Assembly (NCBI GenBank): GCA_014706295.1
Contig: JACSVZ010000024.1
Coordinates: 2,163,136 to 2,227,135 of the forward strand
Direction: 5' to 3'
Length of the DNA stretch: 64,000 nt
From: Lycocorax pyrrhopterus obiensis
Taxonomy: Eukaryota; Chordata; Aves; Passeriformes; Paradisaeidae
The position numbers and the translations under genes were made by a program. Below the pieces are notes generated by a model. It had not been told where the DNA came from. It made no database searches and was given only the letters and a program-made list of their open reading frames with translations. Shown one piece after another: positions 46,199 to 59,493 of the stretch. Positions within the stretch are counted from its first letter, which is position 1; each line of letters begins with the position of its first letter.

Positions 46199-49100
46199 AA
46201 TTAATGGCTTATGAAATCTGCTCATTGAGAGCTTTCTCCTACGGGAGAACTTGAATGGCTTCGTCTTGGACTGAACTTCACCCTTCCCAGTGAAATGAGG
46301 AATCCAGTCTTTCTTCCTTGCTTCAGCTTGTCCTTCTCTCCAAGTATTGCTGAGCACGATGGACTCAGGCCAGTGATAGAGACTCCAACAACTTGACCTG
46401 CTTCGGTAGCTCCCATGTGAAGACAGACACATCAAAGTGCTGTACAACACAGTCATCCAAGTGTCCTCTCCCTGCCCCTCCCTGCACGTCCCTTGCACAT
46501 GGAAACTGGGTGATGTGCAGCTGCTCTAAGGCAAAGCCAAGCGGTGGCAAAAACATTTCCCAAACTGGAAATGCCCCATGGTCTTTCACTGGTGCCCACC
46601 GATATGACACAGCTAACATGATCCCAATGTGTCAGCAGAGCTATCTCCTCTGAAGAGAATGAATTATGTAAGACACCAGCAAGAGCAGATCTGCTCAGTG
46701 AAACATGAACTCTTATGGGAACTGAGGCACAAGAGCACTGCAGTTGTAGTGATGGGTAAAGAAGCTCTTTCCTGAGAGCAGGTGCTGCAGGGGCTTGGCC
46801 TGTTTGCTGGTAAGATGAAGCCTTCAAGGCACTGTGGTTGTCTGGGGAACATGATGGAGTCTGGGACGGAAGAGGTAAGGTCGCGTTTAAGCTGATAACC
46901 AGAAGTTTCTCTGTCAGTTTTTAAGTTGACAACCAGAAGTTGAGAGTCTTGCCAGTGGATTTTTTGTGCCCATCTGTCTCACCAGGACTGCATCAAAGAT
47001 TGGGATAAACCGGCAATTGACACCAGTAAGGTGCTGTCCCCAGGAGTTCCTGTCTAATCCAGACAGCCACCTCAGAGGGCTGCCTGGTGTTCTCACAGGT
47101 CTTCTGCACCCAAACTTCCCCAGCGTGTGCTCGGCAGCACAGGTTGGTTTAACCCGTTTAACAAAACCTCCCAGCACGTCGGTGTTGGAACACGCAGGTG
47201 CACCAGGCTGATAACTCCAACCATTCCCATCAGGCAATGAGCCCTAATGGGCTGCTGGGTGCAACCAGACCGCAGCAGGTCCCAGCCAGGCTGTGGAATC
47301 TGGCACGGGCAGTGCTGCAGCTCTGCAGGCCTGGGCACACTGAGACTCATGGGAGATCAGTTTTCTTAGAGGTGACCTTCTTAGCATGGAAATGTGAATG
47401 GGAAAGCACACATGGGGTTTGATTGGCAGCCTGGAACTAGCCAAAACCATCAGTGTAATGCTGCACTGGCTGCTGGAGAAATTGAAACTCCGGAGGAATT
47501 GTTGTTTTGCACGTCTCGCAAGATTTGAATGTGAGGAACCCTAGGAATGTGTTTTTCCATCCATTAGATGTGCTTTGCTACCCTGCTCTTGATGTTGGTA
47601 TCTCTTGGAGCCAGGCTGAGCAGACGTGCCTGCACTCGTTTTACCAGGATCCTTCTGGGGCTTTGGCTGAGCTGAGCTCTCACAAGGCAGGGATCCCTGC
47701 CAGGTTCTCGCCTGAGAAGACACCTTGCCCACCTTCAGCAGAGATGAACAGAACATTGGGGTTTGCAACGTGAAAGAGCTGCCAAGCATGAGTTGTATCT
47801 CCTGCCCTGGAGGGAGCGGGAAGAGATGAGGCGGGGAATAGCTATCCTAACAAGTTTGTACACACATGAATTTGTAATGTGCTGCCTAGAAGAGACTTTG
47901 TAGCTGTGGTGTGGAAGAGCCTGGAGAGTCTTGTGAGGATCACAGCCCTGCCCTCCGGGGAGGATGGGGCAGGCAAGCACAACGCTCTCCACTGGCATTT
48001 GGCTACCCCAGCCCAACGCCTGCAGATGGGTTTGGGAGCAGCACAGCCATGCCGTGCTGTGAGGACACAGAACAGCTCCAACTCGGTGAGTTGGTGTCTC
48101 CTGTGTTTACCTGGCCCTGCAGGAAATTCCTAATGAAGTGCCAATAAAGCTGCCAGATGTCAGTGACTGCACATGGAGGCTGTTTTGGATACATCAAGCA
48201 AGGCAGGGGGTGATTTCAGATTGCAAACATTTTATGGTTCCATATCTGAAGAGCAAACCACACTCTTTTGCCAAGAGAGAGGCAGCAGGTTTTACCAGCA
48301 CCAAGAATAAAGAAAATGTCAGTAATGACCGTGGTTAGGCCCCAGGGAAATGTTGCTTTCAGATATGCTGCTTGCTTCTGGATCATTCTGGGAAAACTTA
48401 GGGGAGTGCTAGACACCTCACCAGAAATCGGAGTCCGTCTCAGGGCATGACTTCTCTGAAGCATCTCCCTCTCCCTGACCAAGCCACACTACTTCAACTA
48501 CAGCTGTGAGCGGAGAGACCACATCTAAAGGTATGCTGGGGAATAATCAGGTACCAAAGCAAATTCTACCAGTGAAAAATCTCCCTGGAGGAGGGAGACA
48601 CAGAGGATCATTGACAGTGTTCGCCTTCCACGGCAGTTAAATTCACATTTGGCATGACCCTGCAGACCAGAGAGGGGACAATCAGCCTTGCTGGGCACCA
48701 GCACCCACCCTGACATCACCATCTTCCCCTGCCCTCACTCAGAGGCAGCTTTGTTCTGTACCCTGATAGGGAAACACCTGCACATGGCACTCCAAGGACA
48801 AGCTTGCTTCTCACCTCCAATGGGATCCCAGACAAAATGGGTTTATTTGTTGTCATGAGTTATGTCTCCATCACCTGCTCTGCCCCAGAATTGTCCTGGT
48901 CCACACCCTCCAGCAACCCTCCCCTTCGTCAGGACCTTTGGTCTTTCCAGCTGACTTGCTGGCTGATGGGAATCTCATCAGCTCCCAGCCCTCCCAGCCT
49001 TATGCCTGCCATAAACTGCTCCTGGGAACCCCCAACCTGTTACTGACGTTTAAAATGGGACACAAATGCATTCAAGCTAAGTGATGAGTTTACTGTGTAA

Positions 49101-49420
49101 TCAGCAACAACTGATGAAAGAAAACATAGGCTTTGAAGGTCCCAGCCACAAGATCAGCTCCTGTCTCCTAGATGCCACCCTCTGCCAAAGCTGTCCAGGG
49201 CAGTAATGCAGGGGTTGCCCAGTCTGACCATGATGCTCCCTCCACTGAGAACTGAGTCTTGCTCTGCCTGGAGACAAATCTGCAAAAAACCCCTTGACCA
49301 CTGGACCAGTCCCTGGCCTGATCCCACAGGAGCCAGGGGACCTGCATGCACCCAGCCACTGGGTGTTGTCACATGCCAGTAGCTCAATTCACCTCTGGAG
49401 AAGAAAACTGATATCAGGGA
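46199..49420. other. Single-copy DNA, no gene recognised
   Basis: No recognisable exon, repeat or RNA gene. Frames of 60-145 codons occur on both strands without domains. Confidence 0.5.
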
Positions 49421-49655
49421 TCATAGAATCATAGAACATCCTGAGTTGGAAGGGACCCACAAGGAACATAGAATTTCTGGCCCTGCACAGGATGACCCCA
49501 ACAACCCCACCCTGGGCATCCCTGGCAGCGCTGCCCAAACGCTCCTGGAGCTCTGGCAGCCTCGGGGCTGTGCCCATTCCCTGGGGAGCCTGGGCAGTGC
49601 CCAGCACCCTCTGGGGGAAGAACCTTTTCCTAATATTCAGTCTAAACCCCTCACA
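49421..49655 (-). mobile_element. CR1 LINE 3' fragment, GC-rich subfamily
   Basis: TCATAGAATCATAGAACATC, then CTGAGTTGGAAGGGACCCAC, CACCCTGGGCATCCCTGGCA, GCTCCTGGAGCTCTGGCAGC and CAGCACCCTCTGGGGGAAGA. It matches the copy at 3191 almost base for base over about 150 bp but stops earlier (5' truncation). Low divergence between the two suggests both inserted fairly recently from one source lineage. Confidence 0.95.
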
Positions 49656-51779
49656 ATGAGGCAGATGAGCATCCTATGCCCTCCTGTTTCCTAGAAGAGT
49701 GGGAGAGCCCGGGTGCCATCCCGGGCTTCCCTGCCAGCACCTATGCCCAGTCCCATCCCACAGCCTGGATCTGTGTGGCCTCCTTTGCTGTGCTCTCCAG
49801 GGCAGGAACGGCTGCTGCTCTTGTGACCACAGTGTCTGAGCACAGCAGGGCCCTGTGCTGCCCCAGGACTTGGCTAACAGCAGTGACAGGAGGGGAGGAT
49901 AAAGGCACCCCAATAGAGAGGAAATGGGTGCAGCCATCCCTTTAGCTGATCCAGCTCCTTTTGCAGCTCAACAAGACTGCAGCCCAGGAGCAATTAGCAC
50001 GATTGGAAACTCAGCGCTGCTCCCGTGGGACTGGCTCCAGCACAAATGGCTGCTGCCAGATGAATTTTGCTCAGGAGTGTGATCTGCTTGAGCTGCCCTG
50101 TCCAGGGGCATTGGTTCTGCTGACATGTAGCCCTGGCAGGGGGATGTTCATGAGCAGCTTCTGGTACAAAGGAGTGCTCCCATTCTTCCCACACTGGTGC
50201 AGAACAGAGTAAATCCTCTTTGATCAATGCAAAATCCAGTGTAAAACAGGAGTATCCAGCCCAGGCCATTTAATTCTCCAAGATATAAGCAGGCTCGTAA
50301 TCTTCATCAGCATTGCTTCCTGCTTGAAATGCTTTTCATTAGCTGCTCATTCAGTGAACACAACCACTTCTGCTGCCTCAGCAAAACACATGCCACACTT
50401 CTTGCTCAGCAGCAGAAGGCAAACATTTTATTGCATTTTAATCACTGGCAGTTTCAGCAGTTGCTTCCTGCTCTCTTTCTTCCACGCATCCTACTGAGAA
50501 GCCTCTATAAACTTTGATTGCTTGGCCAAAGCAATCCAGGACCTCCTCAGCCTCCAAGTCCTGGGGAAGCTGGAAGTTGAAAGCTTGGTAATCTCAGTGG
50601 CCTTTTGATCCTGTTGTGGAAGAAGTGAGACAGGCTGAGCACAGCTGATCAGCTGCAGAGCTTGGCTGCCCTGCTGAGACCTTTGCCATGTCACCAGTCG
50701 TGCTGGAAAATTCCGTGTAAAATTTTTATTCTGAAAATAATGATTTCATGGAGCTGAAATGTTTCAGGGGAATATTTCAATGACCAAGAAAAAAAAGAAG
50801 ATGGTTTGAATTGCAAAATTAGGAAACCCACTGGTGGTGTGCCTTCTCCCAACCCAGCCACTGAGGAAGCAGAAATGCTCCATGACAGCAGTGCAGCCCG
50901 TGGTCAGGAGAGGGTTAGGGCTCACAGCCGACTGTCAGAACACGGTTCAGGCTTACTCTGACCCTGCAGTTTCAAGCCAAGAACTGTTGAGTGACCAGAG
51001 AAAGGCTGATGGGCCCTGGCTGACTGGGTCCAGCCCAGTGACTGGGACCTGTCAGCTGCTCAGTGTCCCTGATGGCTCTGCGGGTGATGCCCAAGGCCAG
51101 GCTCTTTGAAGTGTTCACCTGCAGATCACTCCTTTCCCCCGGGCGGACCCTGCCCTGCAGCGTGTGACCCGCTGCTCCTCTCCCAGGATCAGCCTTCCTG
51201 TGTCTCTGAGTCACACCGAGTGTTTCAAAGAAAATTTTGGTGCCTCATTTCTTCGTTTTCCTGTGTCTGGGGATTTTCCAGCCTCAGATCCACACCCTTC
51301 ATGCTGTTGCAGTGCAACTCGTTCTCCTCACTCGTTGTCCTTGCTTGGGCCTGATCCTTAATGTGCCTGTGATTTGCTCACAGCCCCCACATTAAGGTCA
51401 AAGCCCCTTCCTTTGTTCTGCTGCCAATGGCAAGGTGGGCAGGAGATGGGGCAGGGGGTGTGTGTTAGAGCCCCCCACCAGCTGCTGATGAGCACTAAAA
51501 ACAGGCTGGGTGAGGGCTGACAGAACCTGTCACTGCCCAAGGATGGGACCCAGCACTGCCTGGGGCAAGGGCAGTGGGACCATCAGCACCCCACCAGCAG
51601 CATCAGCCTTTTTCCTGTTCGGGCGCCCCACTGAGTTTCAGCAAAAAACCCCATTGACCCCCACGTACCCCGTGAAAAAGAATGACAGGATCAGGCCCAG
51701 GCTGTGGCCACCAGCTGTGCCTCTCCCTGGGCAGTTCCCTAAAGAACAGGGTAAATTCGGCACAGAAAACCCAGGGGAG
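49656..51779. other. Single-copy DNA, no gene recognised
   Basis: No exon-like block or repeat family is recognised. Ordinary mixed composition. Confidence 0.5.
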
Positions 51780-52300
51780 GAAGAACAAAGGCGGGTCCCT
51801 TCCCCTCCCTCGGCATTATCCGGGGTCCATCACCGCCTCGAGTAACCCGATCCCTGCCCTGCGCCTCTCGTCGAGCTCCAGCGATTCTGTTCCAGGGTAG
51901 GGCTGAGTTAATTTCTCTGAAGCCTCACGGGACTCCCCAGGCGGCCCTTTCAGGAGGGGATTTTGCTGACTCTGCAAAATAATGCAGCGTGTGGAGGGGG
52001 GCATCCACGGCCCCCCAAACCTCCAGGTCTTCTCCTCCAGCCCTGACTCCCCTGACCCACGAGGTCTCGGGTTGCCCCGGAGTAGTCACTTGCTGAAACT
52101 GTGCAAATGCAGTATTTTCTCCCCTGCACAGATTTTGCCACGTTTTCCTCCTCCCCCACTGCACCCTCAAGGTCGCACCGGGAGAGATCTGATGAAAGGG
52201 AACAGGGAGGGAGAAAAACCCAGCGAGATGAAAACTGATCCCTGCTCCAGCTCCAGCTCCAGCCTGTTCCCTCGGCCCCGCCTGGCTCCCTTCCCGCTGC
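51780..52300. promoter_or_regulatory. CpG-rich patch, possible small CpG island
   Basis: CpG dinucleotides cluster here, with about ten in 51781-51900 alone, far above the surrounding sequence; more follow near 52060-52090 and 52170. Such patches in birds often mark promoters or terminal GC-rich exons. A minus-strand frame (51816-52004) runs through the densest part and includes SLELDERRRAG, which looks protein-like, but no splice site or homolog supports it. No TATA box or known gene start is visible. Confidence 0.35.
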
Positions 52301-55300
52301 CCCAGGACCTTCACACCTTGCACCCGGGACACACTTTTGAGGTGGTTATGAAAGGAATTGTACATTCAGGTATTCTAAGAACTGGCTGAGTCTTTTGTGC
52401 GGAGAGCGGATGGGAAAGCTCCTTAAGCGAAGGATTGTGTAACCCTGGCATGCTGCGGAGCTCCTGCTGGCAGGTGATGAGAAACTGGGCAGAAAACAGC
52501 CTTTGAAATGCCCAGCTGGACACAGAAGGGCTTCACTGAAGCCCTGACTCCCCCTCACCCCACTCTTAACCTGACGGCTGCTTCTCCGCCCAGGAGGAGA
52601 TACCCAGGGATTTACCAGCAGCCAGAGTCCTGCATCTGTAGCAGTAATTTAAATATGGCTGGCACTGCTCCTGGCCCTGAGGCCACTGACACTGAGCACT
52701 ATTAAACTTTCTTATCCCCCAAGCTGGGATGGATGCAATCATATCAAGGTGCCCTTAAACTTTTTTCAGGAATTGTTTCTAAAACCCAAAATCCTGTGCC
52801 TGAGACCTGCAGTCTCAGTGAGACCTGGGAATGTTCTTGATGGCCACGGAGACCGTCCAGCCCAGGCCCCTGTGGCCTCTGTCATCCCCAGACTGGGGAG
52901 GGCTGGAGCAGGGTGTGCAGGAGAGGCAGCTGCAGCAGGAAGCAGTGACTTGCACATCCTTACCCGAAGGGCGCAGGGCAGCTGCAGCTGGATGCAGTTT
53001 GTGCCAGTTTGCCCAGTCCTGGAGCTCCCGTTGTCCGGAGCTGACGGGTGCTGTGCATTCCCAGCCCGCCAGCAGAGACCCGCAGCGTTCAGCGCACAGC
53101 CCTTCCCTGCAGCACCTTGCTCACACCCCAGCCTCCTCAGGGACACACGGCTGCTCTCCCACACCCATCTGCAGTCCGGCTGCTGTGGAGGATTAGGCTT
53201 TGGTGCTCCCCTGCCTGGCCATGCGCACCAGCGATAGTGAGAGGGCTGTGACGGTGTGGTGGGAATAAACACGCAGGAGAAAACGCTGCTTTTGCTGAAA
53301 TTCCATGGGTGAGCAAGCTGAAGACAGCTTGCACTGGGACATATGCTAAAAAGGAGCTGAGAGCAGGAGCATGGGCTGTCCCCTAAACCAGAGTTTGGAC
53401 AGCAAACTGCTTCCCATCACTGCTCCTCACCCCAGAACAGCATGGGCAGGGGCAGACAGGTCCCTCAGCTCTGCCTGCTTGGGAGGCAGGGGCAGCATGG
53501 GGGAAGGGATGAGGTGAGGGCACCTTCAGCATGAAAGTCACTGGCAAGGTTGCACATGCCCCTGAAAATCTTTGCTATTGTTTGAAGCTCTCCTCAGCAC
53601 TATTGGGATTTTCCTGCCTTGTTTCCTAAAATTCCCACCATGGTTTTCAGCGCTAACAAGGTGGAAAGGCAGTTTCTGTGCTAAATACAGGACAGTGGGA
53701 CTTAGGAAGCTTCAGGAACTCCAGTTTCACTGTTCTTCCTACTGCTGATGGCAATGGCATTATGGTCTCCCACAAGGTCATTTGAAGGTTATTTCTTGTC
53801 CCACTGTAAACATGAGGAGCTCCTGGCCTGCCAGTGACTGCACTGCATAGAGGGGTTGGCACACCCAGCTCCCACCCCTGCATGAAACAGCCCCAGAGAG
53901 AGCTCTGCCCTTCCAGACATGCTGCTTCCTAAGGCAAAGTGTCTGAGAGGAGAGTCTTCAAAGACAGAACTCTCTCTTCCCAAAGAAAACTCTCCCTGAT
54001 GCCCTGTGCCCATGCAGGATGGCTAAGCTCCCCAGGGCCAAGCCAGGGCTCTTTGGAAGTTCAGAGCAGGTCCCTTAGTTCATTTCCCACCTCTCTCTGG
54101 AAGGCTAGGTAGGGGTTAACCTACACTTATCTCTTTATCAGCCTGGGCAGGAGCACCCACAACCTGAGTTTCTGCAGCAGGTCTCCAGGCTCCCCTTTCC
54201 TCAGGAGTGCACTGAGCAGCTTTCTCCCCTTCTCCCTTGTTTTTACCACTTGCATCCATGTTTTCCAATGTACCAAACACAAGTGTTCTGCTCTGGGGCA
54301 GCATTCCTGGGCCTGACTGCTCAGATGAGCCACCCGACACGCTGGGAGGGTGCCAAAGTGCTTCTGCAAAACTGCTGGACTGTTTTTCAGCAAACGTCCT
54401 GTCAGTAGCTGGATTGTTTGAATATCCAGAGAAGTCAAGTGCAAACTGCAGATTGGCCAGGCGAGTTCCCAAGAAACAATTTTATCAAAACTTCTGGCAG
54501 AGCAGGTGCTTGATTTGATAGAGCCTTTTCAAGGGTGGGCATGGAGAGCAGGGATTCAGGCAGCACCTTTGTTTGAGCAGAGTCAGAAGCTTGGCTTCAC
54601 TCCTCACTCCCAGTGTGTGCTCCAGGCACAGGCTGCAGGAACAACCATCTTCATCAGGAGTGTGTAATTAAATTTTCACTGGGCCAGGAGAAGGCTGGTG
54701 TGCATAGTGCACAAGATACCCATTCAGATACTGAGCTGCATCTTTCCAGGGTAACATATGAACCACAGGTCTGTCTTCGGTGATGTGGTCCCAAATCACA
54801 TCTTCTCAAGCATGATTTGAGTTGCTCCAGGTTTCATGCTGCTCATAAACCAAATATTGGGGGAAGCTCTGTGGTTGGTTTTTTCCTTTTCACAAACCAA
54901 GCTTCCATTTCCCAAAAGCAGGGAGCACAAGTTTAAGCCTCCTGAGAATACCTTCTCATTTCTGATTTGGGTTTTCAGTGAGACGTCTTCAAATACTAGG
55001 TGGAACAACACACTCCAGAGTGGCCATCACACTCCACTCTGAGAGAGATCTCTAGTTCAAGCAGCAGGATCAGGTCCTGCACAGGAACACTCCAAGAACC
55101 ATACCAGGCACATGGTGTGAATTTTGGGGTGTTCTGTGCAGGGCTGGGAGTTTGACTTCAATGCTCCTTGTGGGTGCCTTCCAGCCCAGGGCGTTCTGTG
55201 GTTTATGATCAGCAGCTGTGTTTGCAGTGCGGGACATCACAACAGCCGGCATCGGAAAAATCACGCTGCTCCCCGGCTGTTTGATACGCTATTGTTAGCA

Positions 55301-56091
55301 GCAGTAATCCTGTGGCACAGGAGCTGCGAGGGATTAGGAGGGAAGAGCATTCTCCCTGTGTTGTGGGGACTGCACAGTAAATTTCCACAGGCTGGTATGC
55401 ACTAAGGTGAGGGTTTCTCAGCTACAGCACTCCTGGAATTGCTCCTACAGTTGTGGGCTCTTTAAAAAATACAGGAGTCAAGAAAAATTTTACCACTATC
55501 ATGGAAGTGTAAAACCCAAAAAATGGTTGTGTTTTTCCAGAACAGTGGTAGGCCTAAAATCTGCTTTTATAATAATTTTGTTGCTATTGATTGGGTTTCA
55601 GGCAAGGACTGCTTTCCTAGGAGCACAGGGTGGCTGGATTCTTTAACAATGAGTTTCAGTATTGCCAGTCATTGTCAAACCTCAAAAGTATGAAATCAGA
55701 TGAAAACAAAGATACTTAAGAATTGAAAACACGTTGGATCCTATTTTGCCTACTCCATTCTGCCCTCACTTGTGTTCTCAAGCTTTTGTCTACTTCAACT
55801 AACCTGAAAATAAAGAGGCTCAGATTAGTCTCTACAGTGGATTTGTGGTGGGAAACCTGTGCCTGCACTTGTAGGTCCTTCCCTGTCCAACTGCACCATG
55901 ATCTCTGCTCATCGTCCAGCCCCCTGCCCTCAGGCACCCCCTTCCCACTGGAAAGCCACAGCCAGCCAAAGCCATGGCCCCAGGCAGCCTTGGCCATGCT
56001 GGTACCTGCAGGGACAAGAATGACATCTCGCTGTGCGCCTAGCTCCCATGGATTTGGGTTGTGCTGGAAAGCCGGGCCTATAGTCTGATAG
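52301..56091. other. Single-copy DNA, no gene recognised
   Basis: GC-rich overlapping frames at 52749-53272 on both strands (up to 168 codons) have no domain. The rest is ordinary sequence with no recognised repeats. Confidence 0.5.
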
Positions 56092-56129
56092 TCTGGGTGA
56101 TAGTCTGATAGACTGGCCTATCACCCAGA
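56092..56129. repeat. Inverted repeat, 12-bp perfect stem
   Basis: TCTGGGTGATAG at 56092-56103 is the exact reverse complement of CTATCACCCAGA at 56118-56129, separated by a 14-nt loop. A related GATAGTCTG motif repeats just upstream (56081-56095). A transcript could form a compact hairpin, but the stem is shorter than in a microRNA precursor. Confidence 0.85.
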
Positions 56130-59100
56130 GTCCAGCCAAGGCTCAGCGTGCATTGTCTTCATTTGGAAGCAAAACTCAGCAGGAAGGATGTGTTTTTTCA
56201 GGTTTTGTTACATAAAAGTAATTTAAACACTTCTGCGTATGATAAGTAGCCAGGATTGATGTGTCTTCACAGAGGCACAAAGGAGGGCACATACTCAAGG
56301 AGATACATCCTCCTTCATGCCGTGGATCTTCTTCCCCATTCACATGGGTGTCAACCAGAGCCTTGTCCAAGTTTCCCCTTGGCAGCTTGACTGGAGCTGT
56401 TGTCTGTAGTCCGTATCACTCTTATTTTCCACAGGGCTATAACAGGAGATGGAGCAGTGACAAGTGACAGACTGATTTAGGCCCTGCCGAGAGGATGTTT
56501 ACAGAACTGGGACACCAGTGACGCATTACAGAGAAGCAGGATGTCTTTGCTCCTCTAACTCTGTGGCTCAGCAGAGCTTAACCTGTTTGCTCCTTCCATA
56601 AATGTCCCAAAGAGAGCTGTGAGCATCTCCAGGCGTTTCCCACCAATGTTCAGTCAGTGTTGTTGCTGTCAGGGGTTATAGGAACACTCTGTCCTGGGCC
56701 AGTGCCATGCCTGGTATGATCATAATGGCAAAGAACCACATCCAGAGATTGAGGCAGGTGTAGCACAACCTGATTTCCCATTTCTTTTGGGAATTTCAGC
56801 AACGGCTGTAGGAATGCGTCTCTTTAGAGCCAGAGATTGCTTGCAGCTGCAGATGCTTCTGTCCCTTTCCTGGGCAGAAGTACAGCCCCTCTGGTAAGAA
56901 ATACACCTGGTCATCCTCATGCTGCATCCCAAGAGTCAGAAACTTTCCCCATGAGCGTGTGTGTGAGTGCTCCAGCCAGTGCTGATGGAAGCAGACGGAG
57001 GGGATGTGAGGCAGCCAGTGAACCCAAAATAACTCCAGAAATGATTGAACTTTCCACTGAAAATTTCCTGGTGCCTGATTGCTCTGACCAGAGCCCAAAT
57101 GAAGGCTATGGGGAGGTCGCTGGACCATCAGGGTGTGGCCCCTGTCCTGTGCCACACCCAGGCAGGGCTGCAGAGGTAGCAGCTCTCAGCCCCAGTAAAG
57201 CACCAAGTAAGGGTTTGGAAGTTCCCAAAGCTGGTGCTGTGTTTGGGTCACTTGGCCAAGTCCTGAGTCAGGTACCTTGTCCCTGGAGTGAGCAGGAAGG
57301 CTCTGAGGCCAAGACGTGCCGCAGCACGCGCGGGCAGCCGCTGTCTGTGCAGCAAAGATCACATCCAGAACCTGTCAGTTCTGTGTGTCCCCAGCTCCCC
57401 CCTCCCGACACCGGGCCTGTCCGGATGTTCCCAGGACATCCATGTCTTGCAAATGTTAACTCCAGATCATCTAGATTGTACAGCTCCCACCAACCCCCAG
57501 GTCTGTCTGCTGCCTCTGAGCAGCACAAGGTGGGAAGGAAGCAGCTGGTTCCCCTCTCAGTCTTTAAGGCTGTGACTTGCTCCATTCAGACACAGGCCAC
57601 ACCTGCCCTCTCTTAGACCTTGTTTCTTCCCAAGGGAATTTGCTGATGTGAATGCATAAAAGGCAGGAAATGTAAAAATTCAAGACCTGCTAGTGAGAGG
57701 AACTCCCTTAACCTTGCCTATCCGAGCCCCTCGGGAACCCAGCCAGGAGCTGCAGTCCAAGGCAGCCGCATGGCCCAGGGCTCAGTGTGCTGCAGTCAGC
57801 AATGGTAGATGCCCCCGAGCTGCATCCAGTGCATGCAGCTTCCCAGCCAGCTAGGGCCTGAGTGCCAGGGGCCACGGCATACAAAGAAACTGTTCCCTAA
57901 AAGACCTGTGATGTCTCATATCTGGTTTTCACCACTCTTTGGTCTGCTTTTGAAGCAGCACAAGGCACTGTAGGTTCAGCTCTGTCTCCATATATGCTGG
58001 TACAGGCCCTTGCTCATTTGCTGGTGCTCAGCACCTGCCAGAAGCCCCTGCTCAGTCCCTAACCCAACGCTCAACACGCACTGTTGAGCAAGGGAACACA
58101 AAATTTAACAGGCGTTCCAAACTTTTCCTTGTTGTTGCCAACTGAAATTGTGGATGTTCCTGTCATTCTGGAAATAGCTGGTAAGATTTCAAAGCTCCCT
58201 GAAGTGCTAACTGATCTCATGAATGCCACAGGTGAATGACATGCTCAGTTCCTACTGTTTGAGCTGCACTGGTGACATCTTTGTTCTGGTAGATGTGCCC
58301 CTGGTAACTCACAGAGGAGCTCATTAAACTGCTTTAGAGGAGCTCATTGGCTGTGAGTGGTGGAGGAGGGAGAAGACGAAGCTGTATTAGATACAAAATG
58401 ATTACAAGCTGCTTACACAGTGTGCCCATAAAAAGGTGAAAGGATGATAAAACAGGTCTGGGAGACACAGCAAGATGTCAGCTAATCCTCTTCCCACACA
58501 GTGGTGCTTCTGGCACTCACGACAGTGTCTGACCTTGATTTAAAATCCTCTCATACTGGAGTCACAAGATTTTCCCCAGACAATTTCTTCAGCATTTGCC
58601 CTTCCTCATGGTCAAAAGGTTTCCACTTGTGTTGAAGCAAAACATTCTTTTGTATAGTTTATTTTTACTACTTCTCTTCTTTTTGCCCATGAACACTTGT
58701 TGCCTTCAGCTTTGTGCAGACTTTCCTCTTGAAATATGTCACAGCAGCTGTAGAAGCTAAGCCTGCCATTGTAAAACATCAAATTTGCAGGAGGCACGTA
58801 AATGGTTTCACTAAGGCTCCACCTTTCATGAGCACACACACACATCCACATGCTAGCATTCTCCTCTGATTATTTTGGGAAGTTCTCTTGTTCTGCCATG
58901 GAAAGAGAAAAGGAGATCTGCCTGCCCCAGGCAGCATGACCAGCTTTCCCCAAAGTAAAGTGGGATATGAAGTGGAAATAAGAGGCCAGAGTCCAAAAGT
59001 GAAGTAGGGTGCAGTTCACCTCCTGTGTGAAAGGCTGACAGGCAGGGAAGCCCATGTGAGCAAGTCATGCCCAGCTCCATTTATAAGCACTGGAGGCAAA

Positions 59101-59493
59101 AATGTACAAGTGATTCATTTGGTTCAGACCTACCTGTCAGGCAGGTGAGTCGTGCCCCAAAAGTGCTTCATTCCCTATGTTGAGCCTGAAGCTGGTCTAG
59201 ACAGCTCACCCAGAGACAGGGCAAGGGAGACAGTGACAGCTCCCACATCTCTGAATAGAGGGGAAAAGGAGTGTGAAGCCAAGCTGAGAAGCTCCAGCAC
59301 CAAAGCCTAAGCCTGGGCAACAGAAGGATCAGGGTTTTTTCATCTTGCAACTTGGAAAACATCCCTCTGCCCCTAATTTTTGCTTCTGGTTTTCTATTTC
59401 ATTATCACCTCTTTTTGTGGAGTCCAATCACCAGGTCCCTGCAATTTTCAGTTGTCCTTAAACTGCAGAAAACTGTGATAAAATGAAAGAATA
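56130..59493. other. Single-copy DNA, no gene recognised
   Basis: The plus-strand frame 56837-57616 is open for 259 codons, long for this window, but shows no domain and no clear flanking splice sites. A short (CA)n-like stretch lies at about 58834-58845. No transposon is recognised. Confidence 0.45.
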
